From the NCBI RefSeq assembly GCF_000426825.1, contig NZ_AUGC01000006.1:62001-126000 (forward strand): DNA of 64,000 nt, read 5' to 3'. This document shows positions 34,540 to 45,145 of the stretch, in pieces. Every line of letters begins with the position of its first letter. The first letter of the stretch is position 1. The notes under the pieces were generated by a model, which was not told where the DNA came from, searched no databases, and saw only the letters and a program-made list of their open reading frames with translations. Source of the stretch: Thermonema rossianum DSM 10300 (GTDB taxonomy: Bacteria > Bacteroidota > Bacteroidia > Cytophagales > Thermonemataceae). The position numbers were made by a program, and so were the translations under genes.

Positions 34540-35421
34540 ATGAAAGCACTTCAAGGTGTTGGCGTGGCACTGGTTACCCCCATGCATGCTGACGGCAGTA
34601 TCGATTGGGCTGCCTACGAACGTCTTTTAGATTATACGCATCAAATAGGCGTTGACTATTGGGTAGTACAAGGCACTACCGGCGAGTCGCCTACCATCAC
34701 TGCCGAAGAAAAAAAACGACTCTTAGAGGTAGCCAAACAGCACCCGGCACAAAAACCCGTAGTATTTGGCATAGGTGGCAATAACACACAAGCCGTAGTA
34801 CGACAGCTGAAAGAGATAGATCTCAGTGGTGTCAGCGCCATCTTGTCGGTATGTCCATATTACAATAAACCTTCACAAGAGGGCTTATACCGGCACTTTA
34901 CGGAAGTGGCAGAACACAGCCCCGTACCGGTGATTCTCTACAACGTGCCGGGGCGTACCGGCTGCAACCTGCAGGCTTCCACCACCTTGCGGCTGGCACA
35001 GCATCCCAATATAGTAGCAATCAAAGAAGCTTCCGGTGATTTGATGCAGATTATGCAGATAGCAGTAGAACGCCCGGAAGGCTTCTTACTGCTCTCCGGC
35101 GACGACCTTTTGACCCCCGCCATGGTTGCCGTAGGTGCCGAAGGTGTGATATCGGTGATGGCAAATGCCTTCGCCTCTTTTAATGATATGGTTCATGCTT
35201 CCCTTGCAGGCGAAAAAGACAAGGTAAAGCAGCTATTGGGGCAGTTGATAGGCATCAACGAGCTGCTATACAAAGAAGGGAACCCCGTAGGGATTAAATG
35301 TGTGCTTAAACATATGGGCATCTGCGAAGAGCACGTGCGCTTGCCTTTGGCACCTGCTTCTGCGTCCTTGTCAAAAGCTATAGAAGATACTCTGAAAAAA
35401 CTAAGCCTTTTGACGCAATAA
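34540..35421 (+). CDS. dapA: 4-hydroxy-tetrahydrodipicolinate synthase
   Basis: This enzyme condenses pyruvate with aspartate semialdehyde in the lysine/diaminopimelate pathway and so feeds peptidoglycan synthesis. The 293-residue TIM barrel shows GTTGESPT, the tyrosine of LYNVPGRTG (about 132) and the Schiff-base lysine of AIKEASGD (about 161). The open frame reaches back to 34474 through the terminator, so ATG 34540 is taken. Its last 21 bases overlap the convergent bshB1 gene. Confidence 0.96.
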   Translation: MKALQGVGVALVTPMHADGSIDWAAYERLLDYTHQIGVDYWVVQGTTGESPTITAEEKKRLLEVAKQHPAQKPVVFGIGGNNTQAVVRQLKEIDLSGVSAILSVCPYYNKPSQEGLYRHFTEVAEHSPVPVILYNVPGRTGCNLQASTTLRLAQHPNIVAIKEASGDLMQIMQIAVERPEGFLLLSGDDLLTPAMVAVGAEGVISVMANAFASFNDMVHASLAGEKDKVKQLLGQLIGINELLYKEGNPVGIKCVLKHMGICEEHVRLPLAPASASLSKAIEDTLKKLSLLTQ

Positions 35422-36156
35422 AAGCGGCAGCGATGATACGGCAAGGGGTTTGGTGGCAACTAAGCCTTCGCCATAATCGGCACCTATGAAGTGCCCCATT
35501 TCCTTGCCCCTTGCTTCTATACGCTCCATAAACCAAGGTGTGGAGATGTAGGTCTCCGGCTCGTTGCTTCGCTTTTCAGAAACTCCGGGCACATAAAACT
35601 GCGAAGCAAAAGCTGCAATGGCGCGTTTTTTAACTTCCCAAAAAGGACTTACATCCACTACAAAGGTGGGGGCTATAAATTCATCTTGTATCACATGGAA
35701 TACTTCCTTAGGGCGCCATGCTTCCTGTTCCTGCCCGTTCCGGGAAGTAGAGATGCGTCGTAAGCCGGCATAAAAACAGGCTTCTTTAACCAGCTGTGCA
35801 GCCCTTCCGTGGTCCGGATGGCGGTCGTGCAGAGCATTGGTAATTACAATGTCGGGGCGGTAATGGCGTATAAGCTCTATAACGCGCAAGGTAGCCATGT
35901 AGTCCAAACGAAAGAAAGCATCAGCCAAACGCAGATTCTCCCTTGCCACTACTCCCAATATCCGGGCTGCTTCTTCTGCCTCCCGGATGCGCAAAGCAGC
36001 GTTGCCTCTTGACCCCATTTCACCGGCGGTGAGGTCTGCCATAGCCACACGGTAGCCCTGTGCCACCTGCGATGCGATGATGCCGGCACACGACAACTCG
36101 GCATCGTCGGGGTGTGCCATAATGACCAATATATCTACTTTCTGTGTGCTCTCCAT
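35401..36156 (-). CDS. bshB1: Bacillithiol biosynthesis deacetylase BshB1
   Basis: A zinc-dependent LmbE-family deacetylase that removes the acetyl group from GlcNAc-malate in bacillithiol synthesis. The 251-residue protein has the metal motif AHPDDAE (about 14-20) and the second-site segment HDRHPDHGRA. These fit BshB1, and bacillithiol is known in Bacteroidota. ATG 36156 (MESTQKVD) is preferred over TTG 36162. It lies 11 bp after the M23/LysM gene and ends 21 bp inside dapA on the opposite strand. Confidence 0.9.
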   Translation of the reverse strand: MESTQKVDILVIMAHPDDAELSCAGIIASQVAQGYRVAMADLTAGEMGSRGNAALRIREAEEAARILGVVARENLRLADAFFRLDYMATLRVIELIRHYRPDIVITNALHDRHPDHGRAAQLVKEACFYAGLRRISTSRNGQEQEAWRPKEVFHVIQDEFIAPTFVVDVSPFWEVKKRAIAAFASQFYVPGVSEKRSNEPETYISTPWFMERIEARGKEMGHFIGADYGEGLVATKPLAVSSLPLLLRQKA

Positions 36157-36167
36157 AAGCAAATTAT

Positions 36168-37184
36168 TTAGCGTATGCGCAAGCGCTGTCCCGGTCGTAT
36201 GATGCTGCGGGGTCCCAATCCGTTCATTTTCATCAAGTAAGAAACAGAAACCCCGTAACGACGCGCAATGTGACTAAGCGTATCACCGGAGCGTACGACA
36301 TACCACACCTGCTGTCTGACAGTGGCACCCAAGTGCCTGAAGTGCTGAGGCAACAAATAAAACCATTCGCCTTTTATGGATTGGCTTGGCGCAGTGTGAA
36401 AGTCAAAGATTTCTTCGGGATTGAAAGAGTTGCCGGCATAACGGAATTCAAAGTGCAAATGTGGTCCTGTGCTTCGCCCGGTGGAGCCTCCCAAGCCTAT
36501 GACGTCGCCCGCCTTCACCTCTTGCCCCACCTTGCAAAGGATTTTACTCATATGGGCATAGAGCGTCTCCAAGCCGTTGTAATGGCGCAACACTACATGA
36601 TAGCCATAGCCCCTATCGTAGCGGGCTATCCGCACGATTCCGTCGAAGGTAGCATGAATGGGGTCGCCTGTGCGCAGGGCTAAATCGGTGCCATGATGAA
36701 AACGCCCCCAACGATAACCAAACGAAGAGGTTTTCCAATAGGAATCCAAAGGCGGAAACCAATAGTGTTGGCGCGTACTGTCATACAAGTGGATAGGGAT
36801 GGTATCTTTGAATGTAGAAGGGTCTATTTTGTAGGGATTGATGTATTCCGAACTCCAAATGGAATAGTACTCGGCAGCTTTGACCCATACGCAGTCTATC
36901 TTTAAAAACTCTGACACCTGCACCAAAGCAGGTTCTTCATATTTCAGGGAGTTGGTGTCTTCGCTTACTACCGACAAAGCACGCGATGGCACAAAGGTAG
37001 TGTCTTTGTTCGCGGCGCTATCGCCTGCAGTTGTTGTATCTTTGCGGACAGCCGAAGAGTCTTTCTGTTGATTCACCGGAGGCTTGACCGTCAGTTTATC
37101 TTGCTTCACCGGTTCCTCCTGAGCCCACGCCATCCCTTGCAAGCCTATACCCAGGCAAAGCAACAAAACGATACGTAACAGCAT
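36168..37184 (-). CDS. Secreted M23 peptidase with C-terminal LysM domain
   Basis: The 338-residue protein has a signal peptide (to about residue 21) and a low-complexity S/T/K/D linker. A LytM domain carries the zinc ligands HHGTDLA (about 166) and [10 protein letters not shown] (about 236), and a C-terminal LysM domain (about 292-338, opening [19 protein letters not shown]) binds peptidoglycan. It should cleave or remodel the cell wall in the periplasm. It is distinct from the membrane-anchored M23 protein beside the bactofilin. It is probably cotranscribed with bshB1. Confidence 0.93.
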   Translation of the reverse strand: MLLRIVLLLCLGIGLQGMAWAQEEPVKQDKLTVKPPVNQQKDSSAVRKDTTTAGDSAANKDTTFVPSRALSVVSEDTNSLKYEEPALVQVSEFLKIDCVWVKAAEYYSIWSSEYINPYKIDPSTFKDTIPIHLYDSTRQHYWFPPLDSYWKTSSFGYRWGRFHHGTDLALRTGDPIHATFDGIVRIARYDRGYGYHVVLRHYNGLETLYAHMSKILCKVGQEVKAGDVIGLGGSTGRSTGPHLHFEFRYAGNSFNPEEIFDFHTAPSQSIKGEWFYLLPQHFRHLGATVRQQVWYVVRSGDTLSHIARRYGVSVSYLMKMNGLGPRSIIRPGQRLRIR

Positions 37185-37271
37185 GCTTTTGCTTTTATTT
37201 TAAAAAAATTCCTTCACCTTGCTCACCTCTTCCTTTTGTTTTTCAAAAAAAGGAAGGAGAGCATGCAACTG

Positions 37272-37279
37272 CAAAGGTA
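37272..37279 (-). promoter_or_regulatory. Probable -7 element for the M23/LysM gene
   Basis: TACCTTTG followed by CA on the minus strand fits TAnnTTTG, about 90 bp before the ATG. No clear -33 element. A CTTCCTTTT/AAAAGGAAG hairpin (37229-37256) lies in the resulting leader. Confidence 0.5.
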
Positions 37280-37338
37280 GCTAAAAAGATGCAGTATTGC
37301 AGTCTCTCCTTTCAACAAGTATGTGAGAAAAGAGCTGT

Positions 37339-38289
37339 TTAATTGCTTTCTGCCATCACCTCTTTTTCTGCCAGATAGCGCTCGGCATCCAAGGCTGCCA
37401 TACAGCCCGAACCTGCCGCCGTTACAGCCTGACGGTATATTTTATCCTGCACATCGCCACAAGCAAATACTCCCGGTATGTTGGTGCGTGTGCTGCCTTT
37501 TTCAGTAATCAGGTAGCCGGCTTCATCCATCTCCAACTGCCCTGTAAATAAATCGGTGTTAGGTTTATGCCCAATGGCTACAAAGAAGCCTTGAATTTTC
37601 AGCTCTTTGGTTTCGCCTGTTTTGGTATTGCGCAAACGCACGCCTTCTACTTCCTGTTCTCCCAAGATTTCCTCTGTTACATGATTCCAAAGGATTTCTA
37701 TATTGGGAGCATTCAACACACGCTGCTGCATGATTTTAGATGCCCGCATTTCATCGCGGCGTACAATCATATACACTTTGTTGCATATCTTAGACAAGTA
37801 GCTTGCTTCTTCACAAGCGGTATCGCCCCCGCCTACTACTGCCACATCCATCCCCCGGAAGAAGAAGCCATCGCAGACGGCACAGGCAGACACTCCTTTA
37901 CCGTTGAGACGTTGCTCAGATTCAAGTCCCAACCACTTGGCAGAGGCACCCGTGGCTATAATGATGGTATCGGCTTCCCACTCAGTGCCGTCTTCTGCTT
38001 TGGCATAGTGCTTTCCGCCTTCTTTATTAAGGCGCACTTCCACAATCATGCCGGTGCGTATATCAGTATTGAAGCGGGCAGCTTGACGCTCAAAGTCCAT
38101 CATCATTTGTGGTCCTTGAACACCATCCGGGTAACCCGGATAGTTCTCTACTTCTGTAGTAATGGTCAGCTGACCGCCGGGCTGTGAACCTTTATACAAA
38201 ACGGGCTTCATACCTGCACGTGCTGCATAAATAGCGGCAGTATAACCGGCAGGTCCCGAACCGATGATAAGACATTTGGTGTGTTCCAT
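37339..38289 (-). CDS. trxB: Thioredoxin-disulfide reductase
   Basis: A flavoprotein that passes electrons from NADPH to thioredoxin. The 316-residue protein has the FAD motif GSGPAGYTAAIYAARAG near the start and the redox pair ACAVCDG (cysteines about 136 and 139). An NADPH motif, GGGDTACEEA, follows, and a C-terminal FAD-binding segment, GVFACGDV. Everything is standard for TrxB; bacillithiol-disulfide reductases are related but differ at the CxxC. It stands alone between rpoD and the M23/LysM gene on the same strand. Confidence 0.95.
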   Translation of the reverse strand: MEHTKCLIIGSGPAGYTAAIYAARAGMKPVLYKGSQPGGQLTITTEVENYPGYPDGVQGPQMMMDFERQAARFNTDIRTGMIVEVRLNKEGGKHYAKAEDGTEWEADTIIIATGASAKWLGLESEQRLNGKGVSACAVCDGFFFRGMDVAVVGGGDTACEEASYLSKICNKVYMIVRRDEMRASKIMQQRVLNAPNIEILWNHVTEEILGEQEVEGVRLRNTKTGETKELKIQGFFVAIGHKPNTDLFTGQLEMDEAGYLITEKGSTRTNIPGVFACGDVQDKIYRQAVTAAGSGCMAALDAERYLAEKEVMAESN

Positions 38290-38366
38290 AGATTTATTTT
38301 TTTATAAGGTCTGAAAAACTCTTTTTCATAACACAAAAAAAGGCAAAAAAGGTCGGGCATAAAAAA

Positions 38367-38397
38367 ACAATGACACTGCAGACGGCAGTGCCATTGT
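38367..38397 (-). terminator. Terminator of rpoD
   Basis: On the minus strand a 13-bp stem (ACAATG-CACTGC type, one mismatch) with a 5-base loop is followed by TTTTTTT. Confidence 0.92.
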
Positions 38398-38416
38398 TTC
38401 GCTTCAAAAGGAGGAA

Positions 38417-39280
38417 TTAACCTAAATAGGGTTTCAAGGCTTTGCTGCGCGATGCATGACGCAGACGACGGATAGCCTTCTCCTTGATTTGACGTACCCG
38501 TTCACGGGTCAGGTTAAAGCGTTCGCCTATTTCTTCAAGAGTCAATGGATGTTCTCCATTGAGTCCAAAGTACAGGGTTATCACATCTGCTTCGCGCTCA
38601 GAGAGCGTAGAGAGTGCGCGCTGTATTTCGCGGCGCAGTGATTCATTGACCAAGCCGGTATCGGGCGACTCTTCCGAGTCGTTTTCCAACACATCGAGCA
38701 GGCTGTTTTCTTCGCCTTGCACAAAGGGGGCATCTACCGACACATGGCGCCCCGAGATTTTCAGGGTGTCTATTACTTCATCGGGTGATACCTCCAGTTC
38801 TTCTGCCAGCTCCTCGGGCGAGGGTTCACGCTCGTAGCGCTGTTCCAGCTCTGAGTAGGTCTTCGATATTTTGTTGAGTGAGCCCACACGGTTCAAAGGC
38901 AAGCGCACAATACGTGATTGTTCTGCCAAAGCCTGCAATATAGATTGGCGGATCCACCATACGGCATAAGAGATGAACTTAAAGCCACGGGTTTCGTCGA
39001 AGCGCTGCGCGGCTTTAATAAGTCCCAAGTTGCCTTCGTTAATCAGGTCGCCCAGCGAAAGCCCTTGGTTTTGGTACTGTTTTGCCACCGACACGACGAA
39101 ACGCAAGTTCGCCTTAGTGAGTTTTTCCAGTGCCAACTGGTCCCCCTCACGGATTCGTTTAGCAAGCTCTACTTCCTCTTCAGGCGTAAGCAGGTCCACC
39201 TTGCCGATTTCCTGCAAGTACTTGTCTAACGACTGGCTTTCACGATTGGTAATTTGCTTGCTAATTTTCAGCTGTCTCAT
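38417..39280 (-). CDS. rpoD: Primary RNA polymerase sigma factor (sigma-70/SigA)
   Basis: The 287-residue protein has regions 1.2 to 4.2 but no region 1.1, the short form normal for Bacteroidota. Region 2 contains [15 protein letters not shown] and the [13 protein letters not shown] segment for -10 contact. Region 4.2 has the helix-turn-helix [20 protein letters not shown]. This factor recognises the unusual -33 TTTG/-7 TAnnTTTG promoters found throughout this window. It is followed by a strong terminator. Confidence 0.95.
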   Translation of the reverse strand: MRQLKISKQITNRESQSLDKYLQEIGKVDLLTPEEEVELAKRIREGDQLALEKLTKANLRFVVSVAKQYQNQGLSLGDLINEGNLGLIKAAQRFDETRGFKFISYAVWWIRQSILQALAEQSRIVRLPLNRVGSLNKISKTYSELEQRYEREPSPEELAEELEVSPDEVIDTLKISGRHVSVDAPFVQGEENSLLDVLENDSEESPDTGLVNESLRREIQRALSTLSEREADVITLYFGLNGEHPLTLEEIGERFNLTRERVRQIKEKAIRRLRHASRSKALKPYLG

Positions 39281-39335
39281 CCGGCTTTTTATTTTAGTTT
39301 TTGATGAAGTTCTAATCGCATTAAGACAAACGAAA

Positions 39336-39380
39336 ACAAGGCTTTATGAGTTCAAAAAGATGAAGCTCCAAAGCCTTGTT
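39336..39380 (-). terminator. Probable terminator of pnp
   Basis: On the minus strand ACAAGGCTTT pairs with AAAGCCTTGT across a long loop and is followed by TTCG; it lies about 100 bp beyond the pnp stop. The 39381-39483 stretch contains no convincing gene. Confidence 0.6.
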
Positions 39381-39483
39381 GAGTAAAATGTTCGCTTATT
39401 TGACTAAATACATATGTTTTCCTGCCATTGCTTTAGTAGAACGCAACTCACTATCAGAAAGTTCTGCTTTCAAAGCTGTTTTT

Positions 39484-41670
39484 TTATGAGCGGCGTCCTC
39501 CGGAGCGACGGTTGTTGTTGTTTTTATTCTTGGGACGCTCTTTGTAGCCCTCGGGCTTCGGCAGCAAAACCTTGCGCGACAGACGGTATTTGCCCGTACG
39601 TTCATCTACTTCGATAAGCTGCACCATCACCTCCTCACCGGGTTCAATTACGTCCTCTATGTTTTCTACACGCTCCCATTTGATTTCAGAGATGTGCAAC
39701 AAACCTTGCTTTCCGGGCATAAACTCCACTACCGCACCAAAGGGCAATACTTCTTTGACCACACCGGTGTAGGTCTCGCCTACTTCGGGCACGGCAATGA
39801 TATTGCGCACGGCTTCAATGGCTGCATCCATTGCTTCTTTGTCGGAAGCAAAGATGTTGACCACACCAAATTCGCCTTTATCTTCCAGCACTACGGTAGC
39901 ACCGGTATTGCGCTGAATTTCTTGCACCACTTTTCCGCCGGGTCCAATCACGGCGCCAATCATGTCCCGATCAATGGTAAGGGTAGCTACACGCGGGGCA
40001 TGCGGCTTCAATTCGGGGCGGGGCTCGCTGATAACCTCATTCATGATGCTCAATATATGCAAGCGCCCTTCTTTTGCTTGGTGCAAAGCTTTGCGCAATA
40101 CTTCAAAGTCAAGGCTTTTCACTTTAATATCCATCTGCACGGCTGTGATACCGGCAGAAGTACCGGCTACTTTAAAGTCCATGTCGCCCAAGTGGTCTTC
40201 ATCGCCCAGGATGTCGGAGAGCACCACATAGCGGCCGGTTTCTTCGTCAGAAATCATGCCCATGGCAATGCCCGAGACTGCAGCACGCACGGGCACCCCG
40301 GCATCCATCAAAGCCAAAGAGCCGGCGCAAACCGTAGCCATAGAGGAAGAGCCATTGGACTCTAAAATATCGGATACCACACGTACTACATAGGGATATT
40401 CTTCTTCATCGGGCATCACTGCTTTCAAAGCACGCTGCGCAAGGTTACCATGTCCTATTTCACGACGGCTGGGACCACGGTTGGGCTTGATTTCGCCGGT
40501 AGAAAAGGCAGGGAAGTTGTAATGCAGCATGAACTTATCTACCCCTGTGATGATGGCGCCATCGATGATTTTTTCATCCAGCTTATTGCCCAGTGTAACG
40601 GTAGTCAACGACTGCGTCTCACCACGGGTAAACACTGCCGAACCGTGCACCGCAGGCAAATAATCCACTTCGCACCAGATGGGGCGGATGTCGGTAGGTT
40701 TGCGGCCATCCAAGCGTATGCCTTCATCCAAAGCAAGGTTCCGGCAAGCCATACGCTGCATTTCATCGAAGTATTTGCTTGCGAGGTTTACATCCACGGT
40801 AGTGTCTTCGGGAAGGCTGTTGAGGTATTCTTCTTTGATGGCTTTAAATGCCTCTTTACGCTCATGTTTATTTTGAATGGCGCTTTTGGCTACTGCATAC
40901 ATGCGCTCATAGTAGGCATCCCATAGTTGCTTGCGCAGCTCCTCGTCTCCTGCCGGAGGTGTAAAGGGGCGTTTTTCCTCCTTGCCTACTTTCTTGGTCA
41001 GCTCATTCAGGCCGGCACACAAGTTCTTTATTTCCTCATGGGCAAAAGCCAAAGCTTCGAGCAGTTCGTCCTCACTCACTTCGCTCATTTCGCCTTCCAC
41101 CATCACGATACTTTCGGCCGAGCCCCCCACGATGATATCCAGCGTAGCACGCTCTAAGTCAGAAGCCAAGGGGTTTACTTGCAGTTGGCCGTCAATTTTT
41201 GCCACACGCACTTCGGCAATGGGTCCATTGAAAGGAATGTCAGAAACGGCCAAAGCAGCACCGGCAGCCAAGCCGGCCAAGGCATCGGGCAGAATTTCAG
41301 TATCTGCCGAAATCAAGTAAATATTGATTTGTGTTTCTGCCAGGTATCCTTCGGGGAACATGGGGCGCAAGGCGCGGTCCACCAGCCGGCTAATGAGCAC
41401 TTCGTAATCGGACAGGCGCCCTTCTCTTTTAAGAAAACCACCGGGAATGCGTCCGGCAGCTGCAAATTTTTCTTGATAGTCAACAGAGAGGGGGAAAAAG
41501 GCAGCGTCTTCTTTAATTTCTTTGGCAGAGACAACCGTAGCCAGCAGCATGGTTTTGCCCATGCGCACTACTGCGGCTCCGTCGGCTTGGCGAGCCAGCT
41601 TGCCGGTTTCAATGGTTATTTCTCGTCCGTCGCGTAGCGTAATCGTATGGACGACAGCTTGATTCATCAT
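39484..41670 (-). CDS. pnp: Polyribonucleotide nucleotidyltransferase (PNPase)
   Basis: The 3'-5' phosphorolytic exoribonuclease of mRNA decay, working as a trimer. The 728-residue protein has two RNase PH domains, the second with [23 protein letters not shown] domain ([22 protein letters not shown]) and an S1 domain ([28 protein letters not shown]) follow, and a basic R/N-rich tail ends the protein. It lies directly after rpsO, the conserved rpsO-pnp order, with a strong hairpin between the two genes. Confidence 0.97.
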   Translation of the reverse strand: MMNQAVVHTITLRDGREITIETGKLARQADGAAVVRMGKTMLLATVVSAKEIKEDAAFFPLSVDYQEKFAAAGRIPGGFLKREGRLSDYEVLISRLVDRALRPMFPEGYLAETQINIYLISADTEILPDALAGLAAGAALAVSDIPFNGPIAEVRVAKIDGQLQVNPLASDLERATLDIIVGGSAESIVMVEGEMSEVSEDELLEALAFAHEEIKNLCAGLNELTKKVGKEEKRPFTPPAGDEELRKQLWDAYYERMYAVAKSAIQNKHERKEAFKAIKEEYLNSLPEDTTVDVNLASKYFDEMQRMACRNLALDEGIRLDGRKPTDIRPIWCEVDYLPAVHGSAVFTRGETQSLTTVTLGNKLDEKIIDGAIITGVDKFMLHYNFPAFSTGEIKPNRGPSRREIGHGNLAQRALKAVMPDEEEYPYVVRVVSDILESNGSSSMATVCAGSLALMDAGVPVRAAVSGIAMGMISDEETGRYVVLSDILGDEDHLGDMDFKVAGTSAGITAVQMDIKVKSLDFEVLRKALHQAKEGRLHILSIMNEVISEPRPELKPHAPRVATLTIDRDMIGAVIGPGGKVVQEIQRNTGATVVLEDKGEFGVVNIFASDKEAMDAAIEAVRNIIAVPEVGETYTGVVKEVLPFGAVVEFMPGKQGLLHISEIKWERVENIEDVIEPGEEVMVQLIEVDERTGKYRLSRKVLLPKPEGYKERPKNKNNNNRRSGGRRS

Positions 41671-41759
41671 AGTTCTTTAATTCTTTTAATCTTTCATTGT
41701 TGAAATGCACTGCAACAAAGCAGAGGGTATTCGTTTGAACAGGTGCATAAGATATGAAA

Positions 41760-41792
41760 AATCAAGGGAATTCACATGGAATTCCCTTGATT
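41760..41792 (-). terminator. Hairpin between rpsO and pnp
   Basis: A perfect 14-bp inverted repeat (AATCAAGGGAATTC and complement) with a 5-base loop is followed by TTTC on the minus strand. It can stop part of the transcription after rpsO and may be a processing site, as the rpsO-pnp intergenic region is in E. coli. Confidence 0.85.
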
Positions 41793-41810
41793 AAATGACT
41801 GTTTTGTAGC

Positions 41811-42080
41811 TTACTTACGAATACCTAATTCTGCAATCAGGCTACGGTAACGCTCTAAGTCCTTCTTTTTCAAATACTCAAGCAGGCGCTTACGCTGACC
41901 TACCATACGAAGCAACCCCAAACGAGTAGAAAAGTCCTTCTTGTGGATTTTCAAGTGTTCAGTCAAGTGGTTGATCCGGTAAGTTAATAAAGCGATTTGC
42001 GCTTCGGGAGAACCGGTGTCGTTCTTCCCTTTGCCATACTTTTCAAATAATTCTTGCTTCTTTTCGCTCGTCAAGTACAT
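41811..42080 (-). CDS. rpsO: 30S ribosomal protein S15 (uS15)
   Basis: An 89-residue 16S rRNA-binding protein of the 30S platform. Diagnostic segments are [22 protein letters not shown] and [16 protein letters not shown]. It stands first in the rpsO-pnp unit behind a probable promoter. Confidence 0.97.
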   Translation of the reverse strand: MYLTSEKKQELFEKYGKGKNDTGSPEAQIALLTYRINHLTEHLKIHKKDFSTRLGLLRMVGQRKRLLEYLKKKDLERYRSLIAELGIRK

Positions 42081-42153
42081 GCTTTTATCAATTTTAATTG
42101 ATATACCCTCTGTTTTAAACAGAATGCAATATTAAGACTTTTTATTTGAATAT

Positions 42154-42161
42154 CAAATTTA
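42154..42161 (-). promoter_or_regulatory. Probable -7 element of rpsO
   Basis: TAAATTTG on the minus strand matches the -7 consensus, about 74 bp before the rpsO ATG. No TTTG was found at the -33 position. Confidence 0.5.
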
Positions 42162-42222
42162 TAGCTATGCTTTTTTGCGAAGAGGACAAGCAAGCCTTCC
42201 TTTGCCTCACGAGCAAGGTGTC

Positions 42223-43344
42223 TTATGAGGCATACAAAACGCCATTTTTTATCAGGTTCATAAACTCATCGAAGAGATAGGTGGCATCATGCGGACCGGG
42301 CGAGGCTTCGGGGTGGTACTGCACGGAGAAGGCAGGGCAGTCCTTGCGGCGAATGCCTTCTATGCTGCCGTCATTCAGGTTGACATGCGTAATTTCCACT
42401 ATTTTGCTTTTCTCTATATCCTCACGATTGACGCCAAAGCCATGATTTTGGGAGGTCACTTCACAGCGCCCGGTTATCAGGTTTTTCACGGGGTGGTTAA
42501 GCCCTCTGTGTCCATTGTGCATTTTGTGGGTGCCTATACCGCTGGCCAAAGCCAAGATTTGATGCCCCAAGCAAATGCCGAAAAGAGGCTTGCCCGTTTC
42601 AAGCATCTTTTGCACGGTAGCCACTGCATAAGGCATGGCCGCAGGGTCGCCGGGTCCATTGGAGATGAAATAGGCATCGGGGTGCCAGGCTTCTATTTCT
42701 TCAAAAGATGTTTTGGCAGGAAACACCTGCACTACTGCCCCTCTTTTTTCTAAATGCCGCAGTATGTTGCGTTTTACGCCCAAGTCCAAGGCTGCTATCT
42801 TGGGACCTGTATTTCCTTCGCCTACAAAGTAAGGGCTTGGAGTGGTTACCTTGGAAGACAATTCCAAGCCTTTCATGGAAGGTGTTTCGGCAAGGTATTG
42901 CTTTAGCTTTTCTATGTCGAACTCTTCGGATGAAATGATGGCATTCATGGCACCTTTATGGCGTATGTGTGTAACCAGCGCACGGGTATCTACGCCGGCA
43001 ATGGCTACCACACCATGTTTTTCGAGGTATTCCTGCAAGCCGGCATCTGCCAATTTGCGCGAATAGAACTCGGAAAAGGCATTGCACACCATGCCGCTGA
43101 TTTGTGGTGCGGCCGATTCCTCGTCTTCGGCAATCACTCCATAGTTACCGATATGAGCCGTTGTATTTACAATGATTTGCCCGTAGTAAGAGGGGTCCGT
43201 ATAAATCTCTTGATAGCCGGTCATGCCGGTATTAAAGCATATCTCCCCGGTGGTAGTGCCTATTTTGCCTACGGCATAGCCACGCCACAGGGTTCCATCT
43301 TCAAGAAGCAGAATAGCCGGGTGCTCAAGCGCTCTGTTTTTCAT
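42223..43344 (-). CDS. carA: Carbamoyl phosphate synthase small subunit
   Basis: The glutaminase subunit that supplies ammonia to CarB for carbamoyl phosphate, feeding pyrimidine and arginine synthesis. The 373-residue protein has the N-terminal CPSase domain (TGMTGYQEIYTDPSYYGQ). Its class I glutamine amidotransferase domain carries the catalytic cysteine in GICLGHQ (about 257) and the His-Glu pair in QYHPEASPGP. It lies downstream of rplQ, an arrangement common in Bacteroidota, but a terminator separates the two. carB is not in the window. Confidence 0.97.
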   Translation of the reverse strand: MKNRALEHPAILLLEDGTLWRGYAVGKIGTTTGEICFNTGMTGYQEIYTDPSYYGQIIVNTTAHIGNYGVIAEDEESAAPQISGMVCNAFSEFYSRKLADAGLQEYLEKHGVVAIAGVDTRALVTHIRHKGAMNAIISSEEFDIEKLKQYLAETPSMKGLELSSKVTTPSPYFVGEGNTGPKIAALDLGVKRNILRHLEKRGAVVQVFPAKTSFEEIEAWHPDAYFISNGPGDPAAMPYAVATVQKMLETGKPLFGICLGHQILALASGIGTHKMHNGHRGLNHPVKNLITGRCEVTSQNHGFGVNREDIEKSKIVEITHVNLNDGSIEGIRRKDCPAFSVQYHPEASPGPHDATYLFDEFMNLIKNGVLYAS

Positions 43345-43395
43345 TGTTGAATGGGAGTTTGGAAATTGAAAAAAGCGGTGAATACAAAAAGGGTA

Positions 43396-43427
43396 TAAAA
43401 AAAAGGAATAGCAAATGCTATTCCTTC
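43396..43427 (-). terminator. Terminator of the ribosomal protein cluster
   Basis: AAGGAATAGCA pairs with TGCTATTCCTT across two bases and is followed by a run of eight T on the minus strand, about 50 bp after the rplQ stop. Confidence 0.93.
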
Positions 43428-43479
43428 GCTTAGATGCAATTTCTTGCCTCTATGCTGAGTATGAAAAAAGAAGGTGTTT

Positions 43480-44004
43480 TTATTCTTCTTCTGAGCTTGC
43501 CTCATTGTTGCCGGCGGCTTCTTCTTTTGTTTCTTTGGTTTCTACCTCGGCAGCTGCTTCGGTCGTTTTTTTGCTTTTACGACGCGTGCGTTTCTTCTTG
43601 GCAGAGCTCTCTTGCAAGAGGGTTTCGTTGAAGTCAACCAGCTCAATCAGGCACATTTCGGCGGCGTCGCCATAGCGCTGCCCCAGTTTAATGATGCGGG
43701 TATATCCGCCAGGACGATCGCCTACTTTTTCGGCTACGGTGCTAAAGAGCTCTTTCACACCTTCCTTGTTGCGCAGGTAAGAAAACACCACACGGCGGTT
43801 GTGTGTTGATCTTTCGATGGTGGTGTTGTTTTCTGCCTTAGCGCGGGTAATCAACGGCTCTACATATTTTTTCAAAGCCTTGGCTTTGGCTACGGTCGTC
43901 TTGATACGCTTATGTAAGATGAGCGAAGTAGCCATGTTTGCCAACATCGCTTTGCGATGCGAAGCAGTCCGCCCCAAATGATTTACTTTTTTTCCGTGTC
44001 TCAT
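43480..44004 (-). CDS. rplQ: 50S ribosomal protein L17 (bL17)
   Basis: The core (residues 1-120, opening [20 protein letters not shown]) is standard L17. The 174-residue protein carries an extra 50-residue tail of first K/R and then E/A/T residues, as often seen in Bacteroidota. It is the last gene of the large ribosomal cluster, 34 bp after rpoA. Confidence 0.96.
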   Translation of the reverse strand: MRHGKKVNHLGRTASHRKAMLANMATSLILHKRIKTTVAKAKALKKYVEPLITRAKAENNTTIERSTHNRRVVFSYLRNKEGVKELFSTVAEKVGDRPGGYTRIIKLGQRYGDAAEMCLIELVDFNETLLQESSAKKKRTRRKSKKTTEAAAEVETKETKEEAAGNNEASSEEE

Positions 44005-44038
44005 TGCTTTTCGGTTTAAAGTATTGCCTCACGGCAAA

Positions 44039-45028
44039 TTAGTCTTCGTCTAATCGATATTTAGATACATCCATACCAAAGGTAAGCCCCTTAGAAGAGA
44101 TAAGCTCTTCAATTTCGGTCAATGATTTTTTACCGAAATTGCGGAATTTCATCATATCGGAAATTTCGAGGCGCACCAGGTCTCCGAGGGTTTTGATGTT
44201 TGCCGAGCGGAGACAGTTGTAGGCACGCACCGAGAGGTCGAGCTCAGAAAGCGGGGTTTTGAGCAGTTTGCGCATGCGCAATACTTCCTCATCCACCACG
44301 GCAGCTTCTTCTTCTTGCACTGCCTCGAAGGTCATGGTTTGGTCTGAGAAGAGCATGAAATGCTGAATCAAGATATGAGCGGCGCCTTTCAAAGCCTCTT
44401 CGGGATGGATGGAACCATCGGTCTCCACTTCCAGCAAGAGCTTTTCGTAGTCAGTTTTTTGTTCTACACGGGTGTTTTCTACCTGGTATTTTACATTGCG
44501 TATAGGAGTAAAGATAGAATCGACGGCAATGTAATCTACGGAGCGCTCGCCCAAGTCATGCTCTTCGGCAGGCACATAGCCACGCCCTTTGGTGATGATG
44601 AGGTCCACGGTCAGCTCTTTGCCCGGGTCAAGCTCACAAATCACCAAGTCGGGGTTCAATACTTGAAAGTTAGAAGATACCTCGGTAATATCTCCGGCTT
44701 TAAAGGCTTCTTTACCTTTGATTTTGATGGTTACGTGCTCTTCTGTTTCTTCACCGATGCGCTTAAAGCGTACTTTCTTGAGGTTCAACACAATGCCTAC
44801 CATGTCTTGCACAACCCCTTCAATAGGAGAGAACTCGTGAAGCACGCCGGGGATGCGCACCGCTTTAATGGCATAGCCCTCTAATGAAGAAAGGAGCACA
44901 CGACGCAGTGCATTCCCAATCGTTACTCCATACCCGGGTTCGAGTGGTTTGAATTCGAAAAGACCGACAAAGTCGTCGGATTTTTCAACCACTACTTTTT
45001 CGGGCATTTGAAAGGTTAAAATAGACAT
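44039..45028 (-). CDS. rpoA: RNA polymerase subunit alpha
   Basis: The 329-residue subunit nucleates RNA polymerase assembly. The N-terminal dimerisation domain includes [22 protein letters not shown]. The C-terminal domain (about 245-325) has [24 protein letters not shown] and the [14 protein letters not shown] helix that contacts DNA and regulators. It is preceded by a 178-bp spacer with a hairpin and a -7 element, so it may be transcribed partly on its own. Confidence 0.97.
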   Translation of the reverse strand: MSILTFQMPEKVVVEKSDDFVGLFEFKPLEPGYGVTIGNALRRVLLSSLEGYAIKAVRIPGVLHEFSPIEGVVQDMVGIVLNLKKVRFKRIGEETEEHVTIKIKGKEAFKAGDITEVSSNFQVLNPDLVICELDPGKELTVDLIITKGRGYVPAEEHDLGERSVDYIAVDSIFTPIRNVKYQVENTRVEQKTDYEKLLLEVETDGSIHPEEALKGAAHILIQHFMLFSDQTMTFEAVQEEEAAVVDEEVLRMRKLLKTPLSELDLSVRAYNCLRSANIKTLGDLVRLEISDMMKFRNFGKKSLTEIEELISSKGLTFGMDVSKYRLDED

Positions 45029-45131
45029 AACGTATGTGTTTTATTAGGGTTTACGCTGCCAAATAAACAGGTGCCCTTTCATCAAGGGCTTGGTCTTTTG
45101 CCACAAAGACAAAAGCGCACTGTTGACAATG

Positions 45132-45139
45132 CAAATATA
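45132..45139 (-). promoter_or_regulatory. Possible internal promoter -7 element before rpoA
   Basis: TATATTTG followed by CA on the minus strand fits TAnnTTTG. A TTTG lies only 15 bp further upstream, shorter than the usual spacing, so strength is uncertain. Confidence 0.45.
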
Positions 45140-45145
45140 CAATAT

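Noticed and set aside
39396-39605. A 69-residue minus-strand frame overlapping the 3' end of pnp
   Set aside because: Most of it lies inside pnp in another frame; composition is unlike a protein domain and no promoter or ribosome binding signal was seen.
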